Positions 36,368 through 43,351 of a stretch of DNA of 45,404 nt are shown in pieces. The notes beneath the pieces are model-generated. The model was not told the origin of the DNA. It did not search any database and was given only the letters and a program-made list of their open reading frames with translations. Within the stretch, counting starts at the first letter, position 1. Every line of letters starts with the position of its first letter. Source of the stretch: Streptomyces sp. col6 (GTDB lineage Bacteria; Actinomycetota; Actinomycetes; Streptomycetales; Streptomycetaceae). The translations under genes and the position numbers were made by a program. The DNA lies in NCBI RefSeq assembly GCF_008042035.1, contig NZ_RDBL01000013.1:205673-251076 (forward strand), read 5' to 3'.

Positions 36368-37416
36368 CCCGGCTGATACCCGCGCCGGTCGTCGTCGACA
36401 TCCGGGCCGGGGCTCTCGCGGATCTGGCGGGCGTCCTCGCCGACCAGCGGATCTCCGGCTCCGGCAAGCTGGCGGTCGCGATCAGCGGGGGTTCCGGCCG
36501 GGCCCTGCGGGAACGGCTCTCGGACAGCCTGCCCGGCGCCTCCTGGTTCGAGGTGGGCGGCGGCACGCTGAACGACGCCGTCAAGCTCGCCGAGGCCATG
36601 AAGTCGGAACGGTACGACGCCGTGGTGGGCCTCGGCGGCGGCAAGATCATCGACTGCGCCAAGTTCGCCGCGGCGCGCGTCGGGCTGCCGCTGGTCGCCG
36701 TGGCGACGAACCTGTCCCACGACGGCCTGTGCTCCCCGGTGGCGACGCTCGACAACGACGCGGGCCGCGGCTCGTACGGAGTGCCGAACCCGATCGCCGT
36801 GGTCATCGACCTCGACGTCATCCGCGAGGCCCCCACCCGCTTCGTGCGGTCCGGCATCGGGGACGCGCTCTCCAACATCTCCGCCGTCGCGGACTGGGAG
36901 CTGGCCCACCGGGTCAACGGCGAGGACATCGACGGCCTGGCCGCCGCGATGGCCCGGCAGGCCGGCGAGGCCGTGCTGCGCCACCCCGGCGGCCTGGACG
37001 ACGACGCGTTCCTCCAGGTGCTGGCCGAGGGCCTGGTGCTCACCGGGATCTCCATGTCGGTGGCCGGTGACAGCCGCCCGGCCTCCGGCGCCTGCCACGA
37101 GATCAACCACGCCTTCGACCTGCTCTTCCCGCAGCGGGCCGCCAGCCACGGCGAACAGTGCGGGCTCGGCGCGGCGTTCGCCATGCATCTGCGCGGCGCC
37201 GTCCAGGAGTCCGTCCGGATGACCGAGGTGCTGCGGCGCCACGGGCTGGCGGTGACCGCCGAGGACATGGGCTTCGACGTGGAGGAGTTCGTACGGGTGG
37301 TGGCGTTCGCGCCGAAGACCCGGCCGGGCCGCTACACGATCCTGGAGCACCTGAACCTGTCCGAGGACGGGATCAGGGACGCCTACGCCGAGTACGTGAG
37401 AAGCGCCGCGGTCTGA
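36355..37416 (+). CDS. Glycerol-1-phosphate dehydrogenase family (AraM/EgsA-like)
   Basis: 353 aa, iron-type alcohol dehydrogenase superfamily. The nucleotide-binding loop is GGGKIID (94-100). The SHDG motif at 121-124 is that of sn-glycerol-1-phosphate and related dehydrogenases. Metal ligands are likely Asp170 (SGIGDALSN), His248 or His252 (CHEINHAFD) and His265 (SHGEQCG). Such enzymes reduce dihydroxyacetone phosphate to sn-glycerol 1-phosphate, the enantiomer of the glycerol phosphate used in bacterial lipids and standard teichoic acids. The GTG start (VPVLTRLIP) has AGGAAG upstream and overlaps the cytidylyltransferase gene by 13 bp, indicating coupling. Another polyol phosphate cannot be ruled out as substrate. 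Confidence 0.85.
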   Translation: MPVLTRLIPAPVVVDIRAGALADLAGVLADQRISGSGKLAVAISGGSGRALRERLSDSLPGASWFEVGGGTLNDAVKLAEAMKSERYDAVVGLGGGKIIDCAKFAAARVGLPLVAVATNLSHDGLCSPVATLDNDAGRGSYGVPNPIAVVIDLDVIREAPTRFVRSGIGDALSNISAVADWELAHRVNGEDIDGLAAAMARQAGEAVLRHPGGLDDDAFLQVLAEGLVLTGISMSVAGDSRPASGACHEINHAFDLLFPQRAASHGEQCGLGAAFAMHLRGAVQESVRMTEVLRRHGLAVTAEDMGFDVEEFVRVVAFAPKTRPGRYTILEHLNLSEDGIRDAYAEYVRSAAV

Positions 37417-37431
37417 GGGGCCGGGCCCGGT

Positions 37432-37460
37432 TTGACCGGCTGTGCCGGGCCCCGTAACCT
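37432..37460 (+). promoter_or_regulatory. rplU-rpmA promoter
   Basis: TTGACC (37432-37437), a 17-base spacer, then TAACCT (37455-37460): a good housekeeping-sigma promoter. It overlaps a GGGCCCGG/CCGGGCCC hairpin (37423-37430 with 37445-37452) that may end the upstream dehydrogenase transcript. It implies a leader of about 145 nt. Confidence 0.7.
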
Positions 37461-37465
37461 TGACC

Positions 37466-37612
37466 GTCGGCGTTTGTTCGCCACACCTCTGAGCACCGAC
37501 CTCCCGCTCGTACGGGAGAGGCCGCTCGTCCACTCCGGATCGTCATGGGTCCCCGGACCCGTGTGAGCGGCTGGCATCAGAGGTTTCCGCTTCGAGTGAG
37601 AGTGAGATCCGC
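37466..37612 (+). promoter_or_regulatory. Structured 5' leader of rplU, candidate ribosomal-protein leader
   Basis: Several stems can form. CTCCCG/CGGGAG lies at 37501-37506 with 37513-37518. GCCGCTC/GAGCGGC (37521-37527 with 37565-37571) encloses GGGTCC/GGACCC (37547-37552 with 37555-37560). The stems are compact, GC-rich and just upstream of the L21 start, a setting typical of autoregulatory r-protein leaders. No match to a named actinobacterial leader is claimed. Confidence 0.45.
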
Positions 37613-37933
37613 GTGTACGCCATCGTGCGCAGCGGTGGTCGCCAGCACAAGGTTGCTGTCGGCGACATCGTTGAGGTTGACAAGATTTCCACCGCCAAGG
37701 TTGGCGACACGGTAGAGCTCTCTACCCTGCTCGTTGTCGACGGCGACGCCGTGACCAGCGACCCGTGGGTGCTGGACGGCATCAAGGTCCAGGCCGAGGT
37801 CGTGGACCACCACAAGGGCGCGAAGATCGACATCCTTCGCTACAAGAACAAGACCGGCTACCGCCGTCGTCAGGGTCACCGTCAGCAGTACACGGCGATC
37901 AAGGTCACCGGCATTCCCGCGGCTGCGAAGTAA
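37613..37933 (+). CDS. rplU: 50S ribosomal protein L21
   Basis: 106-aa ribosomal protein. It opens MYAIVRSGGRQHKVAVGD, carries DILRYKNKTGYRRRQGHRQ near the C-terminus, and has the full length of the family. The GTG start is preceded by a purine-rich stretch (GAGTGAGAGTGAG). rpmA begins 14 bp after the stop, so L21 and L27 are made together. This pair joins rne-type genes upstream and obg downstream in most actinobacteria. Confidence 0.98.
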   Translation: MYAIVRSGGRQHKVAVGDIVEVDKISTAKVGDTVELSTLLVVDGDAVTSDPWVLDGIKVQAEVVDHHKGAKIDILRYKNKTGYRRRQGHRQQYTAIKVTGIPAAAK

Positions 37934-37947
37934 GGGACTGAGAACAC

Positions 37948-38205
37948 ATGGCACACAAGAAGGGCGCATCGTCCACCCGGAACGGGCGCGATTCCAATGC
38001 TCAGCGGCTCGGCGTGAAGCGCTTCGGCGGCCAGGCCGTCAACGCCGGTGAGATCCTGGTCCGCCAGCGCGGCACCCACTTCCACCCGGGCACGGGCGTC
38101 GGCCGTGGCGGCGACGACACGCTGTTCGCCCTCGCCGCCGGTGCGGTCGAGTTCGGCACGCACCGTGGCCGCAAGGTCGTGAACATCGTTCCGATCGCCG
38201 GCTGA
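37948..38205 (+). CDS. rpmA: 50S ribosomal protein L27
   Basis: 85-aa protein beginning MAHKKGASSTRNGRDSNAQR, so the flexible N-terminus that reaches the peptidyl-transferase centre is present directly, with no cleavable Firmicutes-type extension. LVRQRGTHFHPGTGVGRG is the family core. It starts 14 bp after rplU and ends 33 bp before a terminator. Confidence 0.98.
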   Translation: MAHKKGASSTRNGRDSNAQRLGVKRFGGQAVNAGEILVRQRGTHFHPGTGVGRGGDDTLFALAAGAVEFGTHRGRKVVNIVPIAG

Positions 38206-38237
38206 ATTCCCGGCGCTCGTCGAGCGGTATGACGTGG

Positions 38238-38277
38238 AGGCGGACCTCACTTCCTGTGAAGGGAAGTGGGTCCGCCT
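38238..38277 (+). terminator. rplU-rpmA terminator
   Basis: A 16-bp stem (AGGCGGACC-CACTTCC, one bulged base) with a 7-base loop, followed by TTT. obg therefore probably has its own promoter or relies on read-through. Confidence 0.85.
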
Positions 38278-38343
38278 TTCGCGTGTTGTCCCTACGGGGG
38301 CGAGCGAAGTTTTTCCGCAGGTATGCAACTGGAGGTTCCACCC

Positions 38344-39783
38344 ATGACCACCTTCGTGGACCGCGTCGAACTGCATGTCGCCGCGGGTAACGGAGGCCAC
38401 GGCTGTGCCTCCGTTCACCGTGAGAAGTTCAAGCCGCTCGGCGGCCCGGACGGCGGCAACGGCGGCCGCGGCGGCGATGTGACCCTGGTCGTCGACCAGT
38501 CCGTCACCACGCTCCTCGAATACCACCACCACCCCCACCGCAAGGCCACCAACGGCCAGCCCGGCGCGGGTGACAACCGCACCGGCAAGGAGGGCCAGGA
38601 CCTGGTCCTGCCCGTCCCGGACGGCACCGTCGTCCTCGACCGCCGGGGCAACGTGCTCGCCGACCTCGTCGGCCAGGGCACCGCTTTCGTCGCGGGCCAG
38701 GGCGGCCGCGGCGGCCTCGGCAACGCCGCGCTGGCCTCCGCCCGCCGCAAGGCCCCCGGCTTCGCGCTGCTCGGCGAGCCCGGCGAGGCGCGGGACATCG
38801 TCCTGGAGCTCAAGACCGTCGCCGACGTGGCCCTGGTGGGCTACCCGAGCGCCGGCAAGTCCTCGCTGATCTCGGTCCTGTCGGCCGCCAAGCCGAAGAT
38901 CGCGGACTACCCGTTCACGACCCTCGTCCCGAACCTGGGCGTGGTCACCGCGGGCAGCACCGTCTACACCATCGCCGACGTCCCGGGCCTGATCCCGGGT
39001 GCCAGCCAGGGCAAGGGCCTCGGCCTGGAGTTCCTGCGCCACGTCGAGCGCTGCTCGGTGCTCGTGCACGTACTGGACACGGCGACGCTGGAGTCCGACC
39101 GCGACCCCGTCTCCGACCTCGACATGATCGAGGAGGAGCTGAAGCTGTACGGGGGTCTGGAGGACCGGCCCCGCATCGTCGTCCTCAACAAGATCGACAT
39201 CCCGGACGGCCAGGACCTCGCGGACATGATCCGTCCCGACCTGGAGGCCCGCGGCTACCGCGTCTTCGAGGCGTCGGCCGTCGCCAGGACCGGGCTCAAG
39301 GAGCTGTCCTTCGCCCTGGCCGGCGTCATCGCCGAGGCGCGCGCCGCCAAGCCGGTGGAGGAGGCGACCCGTATCGTCATCCGGCCCAAGGCCGTGGACG
39401 ACACCGGGTTCACCGTCACCCTGGAGGAGGACGGCATCTACCGGGTGCGCGGCGAGAAGCCGGAGCGCTGGGTGCGCCAGACCGACTTCAACAACGACGA
39501 GGCCGTCGGTTACCTCGCGGACCGGCTGAACCGGCTGGGCGTCGAGGACGAGCTGCGCAAGGCCGGGGCCCGCGCGGGCGACGGCGTGGCCATCGGCGCC
39601 GAGGACAACGCGGTCGTCTTCGACTGGGAGCCGACCGTGTCGGCCGGTGCGGAGATGCTCGGCCGCCGGGGCGAGGACCACCGCCTGGAGGAGCAGCGTC
39701 CGGCCACCCAGCGCCGCCGCGAGCGCGAGGCCGAGCGCGACGAGGCCGTCAAGGAGTACCAGGACTTCGACCCGTTCGCGTAG
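38344..39783 (+). CDS. obg: Obg, essential GTPase of ribosome assembly and differentiation
   Basis: 479 aa. The glycine-rich Obg fold occupies about 1-158 (GGPDGGNGGRGGDV, GGRGGLGNA). The G domain follows, with the P-loop GYPSAGKS (166-173), the switch G3 DVPGLIPGA and G4 NKID (282-285). The OCT domain (about 340-425) and an acidic/basic tail complete it. In Streptomyces Obg affects the onset of aerial growth and spore formation. ATG 38344 is chosen for GGAGG 8 bases upstream and for MTTFVDRVELHV, the family N-terminus. A very large hairpin follows the stop. Confidence 0.98.
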   Translation: MTTFVDRVELHVAAGNGGHGCASVHREKFKPLGGPDGGNGGRGGDVTLVVDQSVTTLLEYHHHPHRKATNGQPGAGDNRTGKEGQDLVLPVPDGTVVLDRRGNVLADLVGQGTAFVAGQGGRGGLGNAALASARRKAPGFALLGEPGEARDIVLELKTVADVALVGYPSAGKSSLISVLSAAKPKIADYPFTTLVPNLGVVTAGSTVYTIADVPGLIPGASQGKGLGLEFLRHVERCSVLVHVLDTATLESDRDPVSDLDMIEEELKLYGGLEDRPRIVVLNKIDIPDGQDLADMIRPDLEARGYRVFEASAVARTGLKELSFALAGVIAEARAAKPVEEATRIVIRPKAVDDTGFTVTLEEDGIYRVRGEKPERWVRQTDFNNDEAVGYLADRLNRLGVEDELRKAGARAGDGVAIGAEDNAVVFDWEPTVSAGAEMLGRRGEDHRLEEQRPATQRRREREAERDEAVKEYQDFDPFA

Positions 39784-39806
39784 AGCGGGCGGCGTTCACC
39801 GAAGAG

Positions 39807-39863
39807 ACGACCGCGGTCCCGGCCCCTTCTCCGTACACCGGAAGGGGCCGGGACCGCGGTCGT
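39807..39863. terminator. Very strong bidirectional terminator between obg and the TagF-like gene
   Basis: Twenty-three base pairs (ACGACCGCGGTCCCGGCCCC and three more) with a short bulged top, between convergent genes. It is the longest hairpin in the window. Confidence 0.88.
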
Positions 39864-39876
39864 CGTGCGAGGTCCG

Positions 39877-42099
39877 TCAGGTCCGGGCCGACGCCTCGGC
39901 GGGGGAGGGGGCCGGGGTGCGCTCGGCGAGCGGGACGACCGGCAGCAGGGTCTCCTCGCCCAGGAACACCCTGCGCACCACGCGCTCGGCGGCCCGCCCG
40001 TCGTCGTAGTCGCAGTAACGCTTCCGGAACGCCGTGCGCAGCGCCGCCGCCTTCTCGTCGCGCCACTCGTCCGAGCCCAGGATCGCGGTCAGCCGCTCCT
40101 GGGTCCTCGCGACGGCGCCCGGCGGTTCGGCCATGAGGTCGAAGTAGGTGCCGCGCACCACCCGGTAGGTGTCCCAGTCGTCCGCGTGGATCACGATCGG
40201 GCGGTCCAGGTTGGCGTAGTCGAACATCGCCGAGGAGTAGTCGGTGATCAGGGCGTCGGAGGCGAGATACAGCTGCTCGACGTTGCCGTGGCCGGAGACG
40301 TCGATGATCCGGCCGCCGGCCTGGAGCTCGGCGAGCCGGCCGGTGGGCTTGTAGAAGTAGTGCCCGCGCACCAGCAGGGTGACGTCCGGGCCCAGGTCCT
40401 CGGCCAGTTTCGACAGGTCGAGCCGGGGCGCGAAGGACTTCTCGTACTCGCGGTGGGTCGGCATGTACAGGAAGGCGGTCGTGCCGTCGGCCAGGCCCAG
40501 CTCCCGACGCGCCTGCACGACGTCCGCCGCGGTGGCGTTGACCAGCACGTCGTTGCGCGGGTAGCCGGTCTCCAGCGTGGTGTACCGGCAGGGGTAGACC
40601 CGCTCCCAGACGGTGGTGGTGAACCGGTTGGACGACAGGCTGTAGTCCCAGCGGTCGCACCGGCGCAGCAGCTTCTCCATGTCCATGTCGGTGGACGCGG
40701 GGTACCGCGCCTGGTCGAGCCCCATCGTCTTCAGCGGGGTGCCGTGGTGGGTCTGGAGGTGGATCTGCCCCTCGCGCTTCACGATGGTGTCGCCGAAGTT
40801 CACGTTGTTGGTGAGGTACGTGGCGCGGGCCATGACCGCCCAGTACTCGCGCGAGCCGACGATCACCTTCTCGACGCCCTTGGGCACCCGGTCGCGGTGC
40901 TCGGAGCGCACGGCCCAGACGCGGCGTATGTGCGGCGCGAGCCGGCCCAGCTCGGCCTCGATGGCCGCCGGGTTGCAGGAGTAGCCGCGCCCCCAGTACG
41001 CGGAGAACACCGCGAGGTTCTCGTCCAGCGGCATCCGCAGCTGCGAGCGGTAGAACATGCCGAGGGCGGCCCGCTTGGCGCGGCCGACGCGGGCCCGCCC
41101 GCCCAGCCGGGCGCGGTGGCGGACGTTGTTGGCGCGGGTCAGGCCGTAGAACGCGGAGTACGAGTCCATGCCGAGCAGCGCGTACTTGTAGCCGCGCCCG
41201 CCCGGCGGCCGTTCGAAGCCCTCCGGAAGGCGCGCGCGGTAGTGCTCGGCCGCCCGGTGGAAGAATTCGGCGCGCGCGTTGCGCGGCAGCCGGCCCGGCT
41301 TCTCCAGCACGGTCAGGAATTGGTCGGCCATTTTCCGGAAGAGCGCCGGACGCCATACATCCAGTTCGGGCCGCTCGTCCAGGAAGGCGAAGACCCGGTC
41401 GTACTGGTCGAAGACATCGAAATGCTTCCGGCTGACCGTACCGAGAATGTTGCCGCCCTCACGCCGCTGCCGGTACAGCACACAGGAACGGTCCAGCACC
41501 GCGATGCGTTCCGCCGCGATCATCGAGCTGTACGTCCAGGGGGCGTCCTCGTAATAACCGGGCGGGAAACGGAATCCGTGCCGGATGACGAAATCGCGCC
41601 GGTAGGCCTTGTTCCACACGATCTGCAGCAGATCCAGCAGCTGCGGGCGCTCCGCGAGCGAGAAGACGTCCGGGCCGTCCTCGCTCAGCAGGGCGGAGCG
41701 CTTGTTGCGCAGCAACCGCCCGTCCCAGTAGGTCCGGGTGTAGTCGTAGACCAGGATGTCCGGGTCGTCCGTCGCGTCGAGCCGCGCGGCGACGGCCGCC
41801 AGCGAGCCCGGCGCCAGGGTGTCGTCGCTGTCCAGGAACAGGACGTAGTCACCGGTCGCCGCGTCCAGACCGGCGTTGCGCGCGCGGCCCAGGCCCACGT
41901 TCTCCGTGAGGTGCAGCACACGCAGCCGGGAGTCCCGTGCCGCGTACGAGTCGAGGATCGCGCCGGAGCCGTCGGGGGAACAGTCGTCGACGCCGATGAC
42001 CTCGATGTCGGTGAAGTCCTGCCCGAGCACGGAGTCCAGACACTCCCCGATGTACCCCTGCACGTTGTACGCAGGCACGATGAGTGTCAGTCGAGGCAT
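39877..42099 (-). CDS. GT2 glycosyltransferase fused to CDP-glycerol glycerophosphotransferase (TagF-like)
   Basis: 740 aa. Residues 1 to about 280 are a GT-A family 2 glycosyltransferase: LTLIVPAYNVQGYIGECLDS, GVDDCSPDGS and the metal-binding D90-S-D92. Residues about 350-700 are a TagF/TagB-type glycerophosphotransferase: QTHHGTPLK with His451/His452, YMPTHRE (545-551), VRGHYFYKP (577-585) and TDYSSAMFDYA (619-629). One polypeptide could thus add a sugar and polymerise polyol phosphate on a lipid-linked wall polymer at the inner membrane face. The start is ATG 42099 (MPRLTLIVPA) with GGTGGA upstream. It is divergent from galE and converges on obg. Related genes near the S. coelicolor mre region have been linked to spore-wall glycopolymers. 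Confidence 0.88.
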   Translation of the reverse strand: MPRLTLIVPAYNVQGYIGECLDSVLGQDFTDIEVIGVDDCSPDGSGAILDSYAARDSRLRVLHLTENVGLGRARNAGLDAATGDYVLFLDSDDTLAPGSLAAVAARLDATDDPDILVYDYTRTYWDGRLLRNKRSALLSEDGPDVFSLAERPQLLDLLQIVWNKAYRRDFVIRHGFRFPPGYYEDAPWTYSSMIAAERIAVLDRSCVLYRQRREGGNILGTVSRKHFDVFDQYDRVFAFLDERPELDVWRPALFRKMADQFLTVLEKPGRLPRNARAEFFHRAAEHYRARLPEGFERPPGGRGYKYALLGMDSYSAFYGLTRANNVRHRARLGGRARVGRAKRAALGMFYRSQLRMPLDENLAVFSAYWGRGYSCNPAAIEAELGRLAPHIRRVWAVRSEHRDRVPKGVEKVIVGSREYWAVMARATYLTNNVNFGDTIVKREGQIHLQTHHGTPLKTMGLDQARYPASTDMDMEKLLRRCDRWDYSLSSNRFTTTVWERVYPCRYTTLETGYPRNDVLVNATAADVVQARRELGLADGTTAFLYMPTHREYEKSFAPRLDLSKLAEDLGPDVTLLVRGHYFYKPTGRLAELQAGGRIIDVSGHGNVEQLYLASDALITDYSSAMFDYANLDRPIVIHADDWDTYRVVRGTYFDLMAEPPGAVARTQERLTAILGSDEWRDEKAAALRTAFRKRYCDYDDGRAAERVVRRVFLGEETLLPVVPLAERTPAPSPAEASART

Positions 42100-42188
42100 C
42101 GTCCACCAGTTCCAGAGGGCTGTCCGCAGGGGTTGTACGAGGGGCGCGGCCGGACCGTGCGACTGTGGTCGGCGTCCGGCACCCGGAC

Positions 42189-42194
42189 AGCGTA
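42189..42194 (-). promoter_or_regulatory. Candidate -10 box TACGCT for the GT2-TagF gene
   Basis: TACGCT on the minus strand predicts initiation near 42182 and a leader of about 80 nt. It lies in the 189-bp divergent region shared with galE, where TAGGGT (42241-42246, plus strand) is the counterpart candidate. Both lack clear -35 boxes. Confidence 0.3.
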
Positions 42195-42288
42195 ATTGAT
42201 CGCCCCGGCCGTCCCAGGGGGGTGCCTCGGGGCGTCCGCGTAGGGTGGAACGCCGACAGGGTTCAGCATCTGACAGGAGACGCACGAC

Positions 42289-43260
42289 ATGACCTGGATG
42301 GTTACGGGCGGGGCGGGGTACATCGGTGCGCACGTGGTGCGCGCGATGCTCGCGGGCGGTCAGCGGGTGGTCGTGTTCGACGACCTGTCGACCGGCAGCG
42401 CGGAGAAGGTGCCTGCGGGCGTTCCCCTGGTGACCGGCAGCGTGCTCGACCGCCAGGCCCTCGACGCCGCGATCCGCGAGCACGGGGTGACCGGCGTGGT
42501 GCACATCGCGGGCAAGAAGCAGGTCGGCGAGTCCGTCGAGCGCCCCCTCTACTACTACAAGGAGAACGTCACCGGCCTGGAGGTCCTGCTGGAGAGCATG
42601 GTCGCCGCGGGCGTCGACCGGCTGGTGTTCTCCTCCTCGGCCGCCGTCTACGGCATGCCCGACGTCGATCTCGTCACCGAGACGACGCCGTGCGCGCCGA
42701 TGAGCCCCTACGGCGAGACCAAGCTCGTCGGCGAGTGGCTGATCCACGCCGCCGCTCGGGCCCACGGGCTGCGCTGTGCCTCGCTGCGCTACTTCAACGT
42801 GGCGGGCGCGGCCGAGCCGGAGCTGGCCGACGCCGGGGTCTTCAACCTGATCCCGATGGTCTTCGAGCGCCTGGAGGCCGGCGAGGCCCCGCGCATCTTC
42901 GGCGACGACTACGCGACCCCGGACGGCACCTGCATCCGCGACTACATCCACGTCGAGGACATCGCCTCCGCCCACCTCGCGGCCGCCCGCCGGCTGGAGT
43001 CCGCCGCGGCCGGCACGGACCTCACCCTGAACATCGGCCGCGGCGAGGGCAGCTCGGTGCGCGAGATGGTCGACCGCATCCTCAAGGTCACGGGCAACGA
43101 GGACACCACCGCCGCGGTCACCGCCCGCCGCCCCGGCGACCCGGCCCGCGTGGTCGCCGCCGCCGACCGCATCCGCGAGGAGCTGGACTGGTCGGCGCGG
43201 TACGGCGTGGACGAGATGATCGAGTCCGCCTGGCAGGGCTGGCGCCTGCGCCACCCGTAA
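42289..43260 (+). CDS. galE: UDP-glucose 4-epimerase
   Basis: 323-aa short-chain dehydrogenase/reductase that interconverts UDP-glucose and UDP-galactose in the cytosol. The NAD-binding motif TGGAGYIGAH starts at residue 6. The catalytic pair is Tyr141 and Lys145 (PYGETK), with SSSAAVYG supplying the active-site Ser. RYFNVAGA and IRDYIHVEDIA are typical of GalE. ATG 42289 has AGGAG upstream at good spacing. It lies between two wall-polymer transferases, so it probably supplies UDP-galactose, or its N-acetyl form, to them. The 3' end, including the stop codon, is duplicated in tandem (43247-43304). Confidence 0.93.
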   Translation: MTWMVTGGAGYIGAHVVRAMLAGGQRVVVFDDLSTGSAEKVPAGVPLVTGSVLDRQALDAAIREHGVTGVVHIAGKKQVGESVERPLYYYKENVTGLEVLLESMVAAGVDRLVFSSSAAVYGMPDVDLVTETTPCAPMSPYGETKLVGEWLIHAAARAHGLRCASLRYFNVAGAAEPELADAGVFNLIPMVFERLEAGEAPRIFGDDYATPDGTCIRDYIHVEDIASAHLAAARRLESAAAGTDLTLNIGRGEGSSVREMVDRILKVTGNEDTTAAVTARRPGDPARVVAAADRIREELDWSARYGVDEMIESAWQGWRLRHP

Positions 43261-43304
43261 GGGGCCGTACGAAGGTGCGCCACCCGTAAGGGGACGGACG
43301 AAGG
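43247..43304 (+). repeat. 29-bp tandem duplication of the galE 3' end
   Basis: Copies 43247-43275 and 43276-43304 differ at only two positions. Each contains the codons for the last residues (R-H-P) and the TAA stop. The second copy runs into the left arm of the terminator. Confidence 0.9.
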
Positions 43305-43344
43305 GCCCGGCATCGCTCCCCGTCGAGCGGTGCCGGGCCCTTCG
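43299..43344. terminator. Bidirectional terminator between galE and the last gene
   Basis: A 20-bp stem starting CGAAGGGCCCGGCA with one G-U pair and a 6-base loop, between convergent genes. Confidence 0.87.
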
Positions 43345-43351
43345 TACGTCC

